NCBI GenBank assembly: GCA_022225965.2
Contig: JAKJXP020000026.1
Span: forward strand, 186,001-250,000
Source of the DNA: Diatrype stigma
Lineage: Eukaryota > Ascomycota > Sordariomycetes > Xylariales > Diatrypaceae
Direction of reading: 5' to 3'
Length of the DNA: 64,000 bases
In this document: positions 45,368 through 58,491 of the stretch, in pieces
How the letters are laid out: each line of letters starts with the position of its first letter
Position numbering within the stretch: position 1 is the stretch's first letter
The notes under the pieces: generated by a model
Databases searched by the model: none
Told to the model about the DNA's origin: nothing
What the model saw: only the letters and a program-made list of their open reading frames with translations
Program-made: the position numbers and the translations under genes

Positions 45368-47000
45368 TTTGTCGTTGCGATTGGAGTTTCTACAGTCCTA
45401 CACTTCTTGCAGTAATGGGAATTAAGCAGAAATGGTCGTAGAATCTCGAAATATGGCTACCTTCAAAGGACGGAGGATCACAGTGCAGATATTTGAGAAA
45501 AGGAAGTTGTGTCTCTATTGGTCTAGAACGCGTCGACGCGGAAGTTGTGGCGAACTTGGTGGGGGACAACAAATTGATGCCTGAATTGCGGCGCGATGTC
45601 ACGTGACTAGACTCTTGACTTAAAGCGCATGCTGCGGAAATCCATATTTAGCGTAGATTTTGTCCGTCTTGGCAGGTACGCGCGACCAGGGTCCAGACTA
45701 CCTAACCAGACTGCCAGAGAACCTGGTGGTAAAAGTAAATGAGGAAGTCGCGATGGCCTTGGATCTATAGTTTGAAGACAAATACTTGCAAATGCCCAAT
45801 GCAGGTATTTCATGTTATGCCACCTACCAGCACAATTGGAAGTCATAAAGAAACACCCGACCTACGATGAAAGCCATTGACAACTGCAATGGTTGATTTG
45901 ATACCAACTACATCCGGGCCATTTAGGTGCTAGGTACCAACTGACTAATGGCTACAGTACCCGACGACGACAACGACGACGATGGTTTAATCACGGCAAA
46001 TAAACGACAAATCCATCACATACGACCATAGGATCTAGAAAACTCGGGATCCCGTCCGCTCTCCCCTAGATAAACTGGATACTGCCAGGTCAGTAGTTGG
46101 GTCGGTGACGACCAGCGAATCCCTGGTGTCGTATGTTTTTGGTGTTTTCATTTTTTGCTTCCTGACCGACCCTTACCCCCGTTTCCCCCTTTCGAGCTGC
46201 CGCCATGGAATACTTCCTTTGCTGAGGATTAGACTAGATGTGTGAGGCATCCCATTGCCCATTATCATTATCCCTGCGTCTTAGCTGCTGTTCTGAGCCG
46301 GAACTGCTATCAACATTGGAATTCCAACTAGCCGTAACACCATTGGCCTGGGAGCAATGTTATGATGACTAGACGTGTTTTTTGGTCATCGTAGATTTTC
46401 GCCGCCTTCAATGTCTATAGCTCCTTGACTGAAAGGAGACACCCTGCCCCAAGTAGATTTCATTAAGGGGTGATGTGATTTCAAACGAGGAACCTGTTCG
46501 TCCAATTGACAGACTCATGGTGTGGGACATTGTGTCATTGGATATCAATAGTCGATGGTGACCTGGAAGCTATAAGGGGTATTGAATAATATATCCAGCA
46601 GGATACTTGAGCGCCTACCTACTCGCTTTTACCAGACCAATACCTAGGTTGGTTGATTCTCCCTTCGAATCGACGTAGTTAGCGAACGAGATGCGGAGTA
46701 TCACCGGTACCCTCTTCGATGAGTTGAGAGACAGCTGACACTGGTATGGCCTGACGTATACTCACGACGAACTAAGAAACACTCGGAAATCTGGATCTTT
46801 TGCTTGGTTTGGTTTGGTTAAGCATGAGCTTAAGAACGGGGTATCAATTAATATAGTCCTAAGCTATTCGGACCTCACTCCCTCTCCTGGCCACCCTACT
46901 ACTGACTGCCTATTACTTATACCACCTCTGGCCTGCAATTACTGGTGCTTTGGTACTTCGCACCTTCTCTCTTCTCTTATTTCCTTCCCCTCATCTCATC
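45368..47000. other. Intergenic, upstream of RAD51
   Basis: About 1.6 kb. It contains the RAD51 promoter and the 3' region of the next minus-strand gene. An ACGACGACAACGACGACGATG run is at 45962-45982. A pyrimidine-rich tract is at 46970-47000. No coding region is recognised. Confidence 0.55.
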
Positions 47001-48269
47001 TCACCTCCCCTTGACCTTCCGAATCACGACCGTCCCCCCGTCCTCGCCCTCCAGCTCCCAGCCGACGCCCTCGTCTTTCGTGAGCGCGGCCCAGGACACG
47101 CCGGCGCTGCGCTCGAGAAAGCCCCGGTCGACGCGCAGGTAGGCGCGCGCGAAGCACTTGAGCAGGTGGCGGCGCAGCGCCGGCTCGGCCCACTCGAGCA
47201 GGCGGGCGCGGTGGCCGTCGGCGCGGCTCCGCAGCCGCGCGAACGCCGCCCAGTCGTCGTGCGCCAGCGCCCGCAGCACCCCGTCGACGCGCGCATCGTG
47301 GAGGCCGTACCGCCGCCGCAGCGCGTGCGCCTCCGCCAGGTCCCCCCGCCGGCACGCCGTGTCCAGCACCAGGTAGCTCGCCACCTCGGCGTGCTCTACC
47401 GTCGTCATGATGGAGGTTTGCGTGGTCGAAACGGTCGATTTCGTCGTCGTCGCGCTGCTGCTCCTTTCAATTCCCCCGCCGTTCCCGCCGTGGCTACCGT
47501 TGCCGCTGCCGCCGGTGGTGCTGGCATCGTCGTGGTTCTGGCGCGAGGTCGTCGTGGTGGATGTCGTCGTCATACGTCGTAGCAGGTGCAGGATCGCGGG
47601 GTGGTAGGACTCCGGGTGTTTCACGAGCACCGAGAGCCGGATGCAGAAGAGGTACGCCTGTACGGCGAAGTCGTCGGCACGCTTTGATGCCACAATGCCT
47701 TCGCGCAGCTTCCGGAGCGCGGATAGAACCTCCGATAGCGCCTTTGTGTCGCTCGGCAGTGTGGCGAGGGAGGGAGTTATGGGCTTCTTGGACGTGGTCG
47801 ACGCAGACAAGTGCTGGTTCTCGCTGCTGCTGCTGCTGCTGCCGGCTCTGCTACTGCTGTTGGTGTTGTTCGCGTTCACATCGAGGGAAGCAAAGCGGCG
47901 TAGCAGCTCGTCGCGCTCGCCGGCATCGGAGCAAAAGGTCATGTAGCGCTCGACGATCTTGGTGTAATATCGCTCCTGCGTCTTGAAGTCGAGCAACCTA
48001 AGCAACGTGGACAATGGCTTTCGTTAGACCTCTTTGTACTTATCAAGCTATAAGCGAACATATGCAGAGCAATCGTGCAAAAAGAAAAAGTGATAGGAAT
48101 GCCGTGCTTACCTATTGTCACCCTTGGATGGCAGACCCATGGCCTCTAACGGATCCATCTCGACAGGCTTCAGTCGACTCCATGGCGTAGACGACGGTGC
48201 TCTGTCTCTTCCTCCTCCACCCCTGGAGGTGGCACCCCCACGCCCGCGTCCGCGTCCACGTTCGCGCAT
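47001..48269 (-). CDS. SAC3/GANP or CSN8-PSMD8-eIF3k fold-like protein
   Basis: Exons 48269-48112 and 47997-47001 join (AAT AG|GTAAGC ... TTAG|G) to 384 residues. The N-terminus is Arg/Gly-rich (MRERGRGRGRGG), followed by SRLKPVEMDPLEAMGLPSKG and NRLLDFKTQERYYTKIVERYMTFCSD. The middle is Ser/Thr/Gly low-complexity. A helical C-terminal half (HAEVASYLVLDTACRRGDLAEAHALRR ... WAEPALRRHLLKCFARAYLRV) ends in a winged-helix-like part, FLERSAGVSWAALTKDEGVGWELEG. The order of helical repeats plus winged helix is that of SAC3/GANP and CSN8/PSMD8/eIF3k (PCI-like) proteins; I cannot separate these by eye. A role in mRNA export, splicing or a proteasome-lid-like scaffold would follow from the family, but none is shown. 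The RGRGRG start could bind RNA. Confidence 0.75.
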
Positions 48270-49481
48270 TGTATCAAGTCATATCCGGGGGATTGGATGC
48301 AGAGCCAAGAAGCCAGGCCAAAGTGTGTAGAACTGAAATTGAGATGGAGGTTGAAGACCAGAAACCTGGAATCACTGATGGAGGTGGAACGTGGGGTTAT
48401 CGCTTAGGCTCTCTTAGTGGCCCGAGCGTTTATGATCTATGAGCAGTGAATTCCCCTTCCAACTTGCCAGGCTTCAGGTTGTCCTAGACTCGAGGTCCTA
48501 TGTAATTAGGTAACCAACAGGCCTATTGTCATGGTTGCAGTTTCTGAGGGATTATACCATTTGGTCATGCTAAGGAAGGCGTTACATGAGGAGAATAGCC
48601 ACCAAATAGGCACTCCAATAGGTACTACATCTCAATGCCTACTAAGTAATAACGCTTTTACGAATACACTTGTGGTAATCAAGGGGACAGGGAACGTTTG
48701 TAAGACCACCACCACATCTCATTCCATGCATCGAAAGAAGTGCAACGGCAGTAATTATTGGTGAAGAACAAGTAAACCTTTACACACCCTGTCTGTCGAT
48801 ATATCCATTTTGTAATGGGTTTCAATGTTCCGAACAGTGACAACGTAAGAACGAGAGGGATCAGGGATAATGCGTAGCCACGCCTCGAACAAAAAGGAGA
48901 CCCGGCTCCAGCCTCTCAGGAGACCAGTCGTGATATAGCGCCCTCAACCGACGTACTTGATAATAGTGTCTGTGATTACTGACACCATTAACATGAATGG
49001 GTATCTTTACATCCTTAGGATTCATTGTGAATATGAAGGAGCAGGTTACCATAGTACAAAGACTCGATTCATCACAAAGGACCTTTATCACCAACTACTT
49101 CCCCAGTCATGAGATCCGAAAACGGCTGGCTTCATTGTTATTCGATGTAACGCAATGCTCGGTATAGATAGTGTTGGAATAAACAAGTCTCACCAAGTGT
49201 TGCGACCGGTTCCTGCTTTCCACCGGAGTCTCTGCTCTCGATCCCAGGAAGACTAGGTACACAACATATTCAGACTCTGTCCAAGGCACGCATTTACCAC
49301 ATAGGAAAGGGAACGCCGTGGATTTACCTGCGCTTGTCTATTAGGAACTGGCGATCCCAGTGTCACTCGCGGTTCTTTAATAGCACTTACCTCATATCAA
49401 CCATACATACATATATAAGTCCATACGACACCTACCTACACATAAAGGCCAAGCCGGTATAAAACCAGCAGACCGACAACC
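48270..49481. other. Divergent spacer before the amidoligase gene
   Basis: 1.2 kb without a recognised gene. It carries the promoter of the minus-strand gene on the left and of the amidoligase on the right. A TATAAGT-like element lies at 49413-49420, about 65 bp upstream of the amidoligase start. Confidence 0.45.
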
Positions 49482-52051
49482 ATGGCAAAACAACCGGGCC
49501 CACAACCACGAACACCAACACCACCACCGCCGCCATCACCACAACTGTCGCCGGACCCATGGGATGATGATGACAGGAGCATAGGCGGGTACGGAGCATG
49601 GCACTCCTACGAGGAGCCGTTCAACGGCTATCCCCACGAGACGACGTCCCCCTACCCGCCCTACTCGTTCACGGAGAGTTGGCGGGCGCCGCACGTGAAG
49701 GCGCGCGACCAACCGCCCGACCCGACGGCGTCGGGCCCTTCGGCCCTCGACATGGAGGACTGGTACGCCACCAACGGCTGGACCGTGCACTCGTTCGACG
49801 TGCGGGCCTCGGACATGGGCGTGTCCAACAGCGACGTGTTCCCGGTCGAGACGGCGCTGGAACTGGAGGTGGAGATACTGAAGAAGGAGGCGGTGAGGAA
49901 GAGGAAGGCGAAGCGGAGGCAGGCGAGAGCGAAAGCGGCCGCGGCCGCGGCAGCGAAGGTCCAGACAGGAAATCAGGCATCGCTGCGCGGCGGAGGTGGC
50001 GACGACGACGACAACTGGGACGACGATTATACCGGGCCCCTTAGCAACGCGATGGTGGACGTCCTGATGACGCCGGTGCGCCGCGCCGGCGGCAGCATAG
50101 GATCGGCGACGCCGTCCACCGACGGGGACGGAAACCCCGCGCAGCACCTACACACACGCGACAACCCACCCCCGCCCCCGCGGACGGCTGCGACTTCGGC
50201 GGCTCGACCACCGTCCGGCGGGCCGCCGCCCGCCCAAGAGGGCAAGTTCACGTTCGGGGTCGAGCTGGAGTTCCTGCTGGCGACGCAGACGCGGACGGCC
50301 GGCGGCCCGGACCCGCACCCGGGCGAGGACCGGTGGCTGTCGGCGGCGCAGGCGGGGGACCCGTGGCTGACGGGGCGCGCGGACCAGTCGCTGTACGAGT
50401 ACACGGTGCGCAACCGGATGGCGGACGCGATGCGGCGGGGCGGCGTGGTGGTCAACAAGACGCGCGACGGCCCGGCCGAGGTGTTCGCGAGCCCGGCGGC
50501 GCAGGCCGCGCGGCGCCTCGACTTCCTCGACAGCACCGAGCCCGACGTCATCGCCGAGCGCGCCCGCCGCGCCGCCGCCAACGACCTGGCCGTCGGCCCC
50601 GCCTCCGCCTGGGTGCCGCCCCCCTGCCACTGGAACCCCGCCCGGGACCGCGACGCCAACATCGTGGGCAACGCGCGCGCGCTCGTCGCCGCCTTCGAGG
50701 CCCACCACGCCGCCGCAGGCGTCCCCATGCGCGACACGGCGCAGAACACGGTCGACGGCCTCGCGACCCGGTGGCTGGTGCTGGGCCCGAGCGGGCGGCT
50801 GCAGGGCCCCGAGTGGGATGCGCTGGCGGCGTCGGACCTGCGGTTCCACTGGCGGCGGCGGGCGATGGACCGCATCGTGGTGGAGACGGAGGCGTGGGAG
50901 TCGCGCCGGCGCGACCCGCGGCACGTGGAGGTGGCGGGCATGCTGGACAAGTACCGGGCGTGGCAGGCGACGCAGGACGTGTCGGTGACGGAGAACGGGG
51001 CGCGGCTGTCGCACTACCAGATGCCGCCCGGGTACGTGGCCGGGGCGGCGGGGTACCCGGACCCGCCGTACACGTACGTGTGGTGGGGGGGCGAGGTCAT
51101 CTCGCCCGTGTACGCCGTCGAGGACTCGGAGGCGTACGACACGGTGCAGACGGCGGCGCGGCAGCTGCGCGAGGAGCTGCGGATCCACAAGCCCTTGTCC
51201 GCGATCGGGTCCGGCCTGCACCTCCACCTCGGCCACCAGGACGGCTTCAGCCTGCTGCAGCTCAAGCGCCTGGCCACGCTCTGGCACGCGATCGAGGAGC
51301 CCATGTACTCGCTCCATAGAGTGGAGCGGGAGCAGGGCACCTACAGCGGGCCCATGCGGTCGGGCAGCCGCCTCGCCATGGCGCTGTTCTCCTCCAACAC
51401 CATGTTTAGGAATGCGAACCGAGGGTACCTGCCCAACGGGGGCGAGGACCTGGCAGAGCAGTACGATAGGTACATGGCGCCGAAGCTGCCGCTGGACCTC
51501 ATGGACCCGAACACGAAGGAGTTCGTCAAGAACGTGTGGCGGTATCCGACCGTAACCAACCTAGCCGAGGCCATGGGGTCAGGGGGCCTCACGACCATGG
51601 GCCTACGGTTCAACTTGAGCGGCGGGAAGCGGACCTACAGGCCGAATTGGTTATTGAAGCAGACATTAGAGTTTCGTCACATGCAGGGAACACTTGATGC
51701 CGAACACATCCAGTAAGTTCATGGTGGGAGGAAATACCCTCCCACCGCAACCCACCTACAAAAAGGCCTTGATTGATAACTGACCATTCTCTCCCCTTTT
51801 TCGCTAGACACTGGCTGGCCGTCTGCTATAGCATAGTGTGGCTTAGCAGAGAGTCGTCCGATGAGGGATTTCGCGAGATCTTAACCCAAATATACAATCA
51901 GTCAGCACGCGTACTGGACGTCCTTACTATCCCGGCCCACACACAGCAATACTGGCAGGACCACCTCGACAAGTCAGTACAACCTAGTGGGAAATATTGG
52001 ATATACCCTGATAAGGATAAAGTTGATTGGAAACAACCATTTAGTACGTAA
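49482..52051 (+). CDS. Stand-alone amidoligase (Amidoligase_2 family)
   Basis: Exon 1, 49482-51712, and exon 2, 51808-52051, join (CA|GTAAGT ... CTAG|A) to 824 residues. Residues 1-250 are disordered with a Pro-rich start, a Lys/Arg/Ala helix (about 125-165) and an Asp-rich patch. The enzyme domain starts at FGVELEF (258-264; Glu261 and Glu263). It continues with WGGEVISPVY (Glu538), SGLHLHLG (577-584) and LEFRHMQGTLD (729-739). These four motifs match the glutamine-synthetase/COOH-NH2-ligase fold of Amidoligase_2, which joins a carboxylate to an amine using ATP. In bacteria such enzymes are thought to make peptide-like bonds on proteins or small molecules; fungal substrates are unknown. The end is uncertain: a TAA at 52049 may be read, or a GTACGT-type donor at 52043 could splice onward. 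The gene is G/C-ending except its last 400 nt. Confidence 0.88.
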
Positions 52052-52802
52052 CCTCCTTTTTCTCCCTTGTTTCCTTGCTGGTTCATTAGCGACTGCCATG
52101 ATATATGAGGATAGGAAATACTAACTCTGCACTGTAGTGGTGAAGGGCCATAGGTCGACCCACTGATTGGTGCTGGAGCACGTTTCGACTCGGTGCAGCG
52201 TACACATGTAAAGTGGTCGAGATTGAAAGAGGACAGACAGCAGGGAGAGGGCAACAGTAACCTTGACTTGCCATGATAAAGGGCGACACATTTAACCTTC
52301 ACTCTTCACCCCTGAAGATGGCGCTGTTGTCGTCGTTGTGATTATATCTGTTTCTCGTGTTTTAGGAAGCTTAGAAATAGCATGAGGCCTCTTACGAGTG
52401 AGGGCGACCTAGTGTACTTAGTAGAATATCTTATTGCCGACTTGAGCATATAGTGCAATGGAAGATTCGAGTGATCACCTTGTGTCGAAGACTCCATGTG
52501 ATAGCAGGCTGCCGATAAATAAAACAGCGAGATGAGGTTTCAGGGGAATCATGGCCGTTAAAAAGCCAGTGTCATTGATAATAGCTTTTGATATAAGCCG
52601 CGAACCGCCCAACGCCAGACATGCGAATACCATTGTGTATCATCCCCTGTAGACGCACGCATACTTACATAAATGCATCTCTGGAACGCGCACTCGAAAT
52701 GACAGCGTAGCGTACATCAACTCCCCCGGAACGATCGCCCAATTATAATATTTTTTCCTTCTTCCCTTCGTCCCGCCCTATTCCCTTGTTTCCCATTCCA
52801 TT
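52052..52802. other. Intergenic, convergent amidoligase / DPM1
   Basis: About 0.75 kb without a recognised gene. A pyrimidine-rich tract at about 52750-52800 lies at the DPM1 3' end. Confidence 0.55.
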
Positions 52803-55723
<2,921 letters not shown>

Positions 55724-56721
55724 TCACTGGACGACGTCAGCTGCACCCTGGCTCCGGGTCTTCCTGAGGGTCCTGCCGACCGGCGCCGGCGCCTTCTTGT
55801 CCTTCTTGGGAGGGCGGCCCGGCTTCTTCGGGGCCGTTGTTCCGTTTGTGCTGGTGTTCGCGCCACCGCCGTTCGATTTCTGCTTCTTCTCAGCTGGCTC
55901 GTCGTCCTCCTCCTTGGCGTCGTCTCCTGCTGCTGCTGCTGTTCCGTTAGAAGTAGGCTTGTTGTTATCGACCTTGGACTTCTCGGCCTCGGTCTCCTCG
56001 GCAACTTCGTCGACCTTCCGCTTGTCACCAGTCTCGGCGGCTGCCTTGTCTGATTGGGTGGCGGTGGTGGCAGCGGGGGCCGCCTCCTGGTCCTTGACCT
56101 CCTCTACCGACGCGGGCTTCGGCGAGGGCTGGTCGGTCGGCTTCTCCTCCGACGGCTGACCTAATGTGTCAGCTGCATCATCATCATCCACTTTGCTTGA
56201 TAGGTCGCCCTTGGCAATCGATGGGGGCTCTCCGTTAGTTGGCTCCGCGACGGGTACGGAAGCCACTTCGGCCGGCGCGGGGCTTGCGGGCGCCAGCGGA
56301 GCTTCGGCCGTCTTTCCGGTGTCGGCGTCAACCGGCGCCGCGGTCTTTACGGTGTCCGACACTGTGGTAGGTGCAGAGGCGTCATTGCCGGAAGTCTCAG
56401 ATTGAGCGACTGCGCAGACGATGAAATACGGTTAGTTATACTGCTCTTCTTATATTCGCGCGACCCAATGGCTGTTGGAAAGTATGTAAGTAGACGGGGA
56501 GGTATGCAGGCAATTGCGACGGGCGGCGCTGATTTGTCACAAGCTCTCTCAATAAAGGCGGACTGTAGGGGCCCAGCAGACCAATCAACGATCGATCGCG
56601 AGAGCTCGCGCAAAAGCGACGCCCGCCCGTCCGTTCGCCACAGCTATCATATGTATGGGTGGGCTCGCGCATGACAGACGACAATACCTTTGTTGATGCT
56701 CTCAGCTGCGTTGGCGGCCAT
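55724..56721 (-). CDS. Acidic disordered protein with AT-hook-like motif
   Basis: Exon 1, 56721-56688 (MAANAAESINK), and exon 2, 56409-55724, join in phase to 239 residues. The whole protein is low in hydrophobics and rich in Ala/Pro/Glu/Asp/Lys/Thr. Near the end are KKPGRPPKKDKK, an AT-hook-like GRP core in basic context, and AEKKQKSNGGG, a possible nuclear signal. The tail is APVGRTLRKTRSQG. The composition resembles small HMGA-like chromatin proteins. The function is unknown; a nuclear DNA-associated role is inferred. The 278-nt intron is long for this window. The gene is head to head with the ENA-type ATPase across 1.77 kb. Confidence 0.75.
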
Positions 56722-58491
56722 TGCGATGACGTAGGAGGGTACAGGTATTGTGTAGCGCGGGTTACAGTGCGAAAATAGAGCTCAAAAACGTTATGATATA
56801 TATGGGTGTGCGTAGAATATAAATAAGAGTTTTCAGCTAGCAGCTACAGCAGCGGAATGGCGATTGGGACAGCTTGGTTAGGGGTTGTTTGGCGTGTGGG
56901 ACTGTTACGAAAAGCGGCTTTCGCAGTTGGAATGTGGTGTTTTGAAAGCAAATGTTGAAGAAATGGACGGGAAACAGAAGATCGGAGAGAGAACCACAGG
57001 TGAGAAGGCAGTTAGCTAGGTGAGGTCAGGGTTAAGCAGGTTAGGTAAGTAGGGCCAGCCAAAGCTCTCCCGAACGGGTAAGCTCCGTCGCTCAGAGGCC
57101 GGTACCTGTAGCACGAGCGAATGAGAAGCGGCGACGGGATCGGGAAAACGATTTGGGCTGAAGAGTCCGGGGGTTCCCTGGATCCAGCATGGGTCCCCGG
57201 GTGTGTCTGTGTCTGGACATCGATATCCGGTGCAATGAGGGGAAAGGGGGAAGCAGAGTTGTGACTGCCTATCTACATATGTGAACACCGAGCATAACAG
57301 CAAGGGACTGCATTGACATCATGATGAATTATACCTACATAAGTAAGTAAAGCAAGTTATAAATAAATAAACAACTACCACGCAGTATTCATCCTCATGC
57401 TTACGGGCTTATATCCTCCTGTAAGCTCGTCAAAGACCTAATGTATTGCTCTCCATGTAGTGACATACTTCTAGCATAACTCATGCCTACCTAGCAGCCT
57501 ACTTAGCAACGCTGTTTTGATTAATGTTGATATGAATTGATAAGTAAAATGATGGTCGGCATGAACAGGATTCTGAGGAAAGGTTTCTCCAATGCTATAA
57601 TTATGTCATTGCTGTGACGAGGAAGTTAAAACCGCTTACCCATGGTGGGTAAATAGGATGTACCTATGTACCTCCCTCTTCCAAATTCCAGGGAAAGAAG
57701 CTGAGCCGATTTTCCGGCCGCCAAGGCTTGAGGCTACGCTATAGAAGATCACGTGCGCCGCATCTCACCCCGTCCAAGCCTCAACCCCAGTTTTTATGCC
57801 ACCGTCGACCATTCGCTCGTAGCCTGTGTTCTTAGTTAAGACTCCTCAGCCACAGGTTTGGTAGAAATGGGGGCAATATGGAGATGATACTCGACCGTGC
57901 TATTGCCTTTACGACTCAAACCATCATGTCTCGCCCAGTAGCCAAGGCTTGGGTCAAGCCGCCGAGCCTTAGGAACTCTTGGTGCCCAGTCTCACGAGCA
58001 CACAATCACCACTATCCAACCTCTAACTGCATACAAAGTCCTGATGTGTGCCTATAACTATGACTGTTGTAGCCACAACGCAAGTCCATCCTTGTCCGCT
58101 CTTCTTGGGACTGATATCAGTCTCCATTCCTGTAGTTGCCGCCACCCAATGAGAGCATATGATGCCCTCTCCTAGGAGCCTCCAAGCACACGATGAACTC
58201 CAGTACTAGCTTGGGCTACTTGGCGCCAACATCATCCGCTGAGAATCGCGTAGTATGGGATGAGATGGTGGAACAGCGTAGAGAAGGATCTCATGGCTAT
58301 AAAAGACCCTCGTCCCCCGCAATGGAGCGAGAGGCTATCAGGAGTTCGATTATTAAGTATAGCTCTGACAGCCCATAAGAAAGCCTGTCAAGTAAAACCA
58401 GTCTGAGTTGAATGACACTATACTCTGACAACATCGAGACAAGACTTACACCTATGACGACCCTTACCCTGAACAGAAGATACACTTCGAA
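56722..58491. other. Divergent spacer AT-hook-like / ENA ATPase
   Basis: 1.77 kb without a recognised gene. It holds three PacC-type GCCAAG cores listed separately and CACGTG at 57751-57756. The left end is the leader of the minus-strand gene. Confidence 0.5.
57720..58224. promoter_or_regulatory. Three PacC-type GCCAAG cores upstream of ENA
   Basis: GCCAAG occurs at 57720-57725 and 57941-57946 on the plus strand and at 58219-58224 on the minus strand (CTTGGC), 270-770 bp before the ATPase start. The first two lie in the longer shared string GCCAAGGCTTG. GCCARG is the known core for the alkaline-pH regulator PacC/Rim101, which is known to control ENA genes in fungi. Binding here is inferred from sequence only. 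Confidence 0.5.

Noticed and set aside
50148..51317. 389-codon minus-strand frame over the amidoligase exon
   Set aside because: Antisense of a high-GC3 coding exon; Arg/His/Val-rich without domain features.
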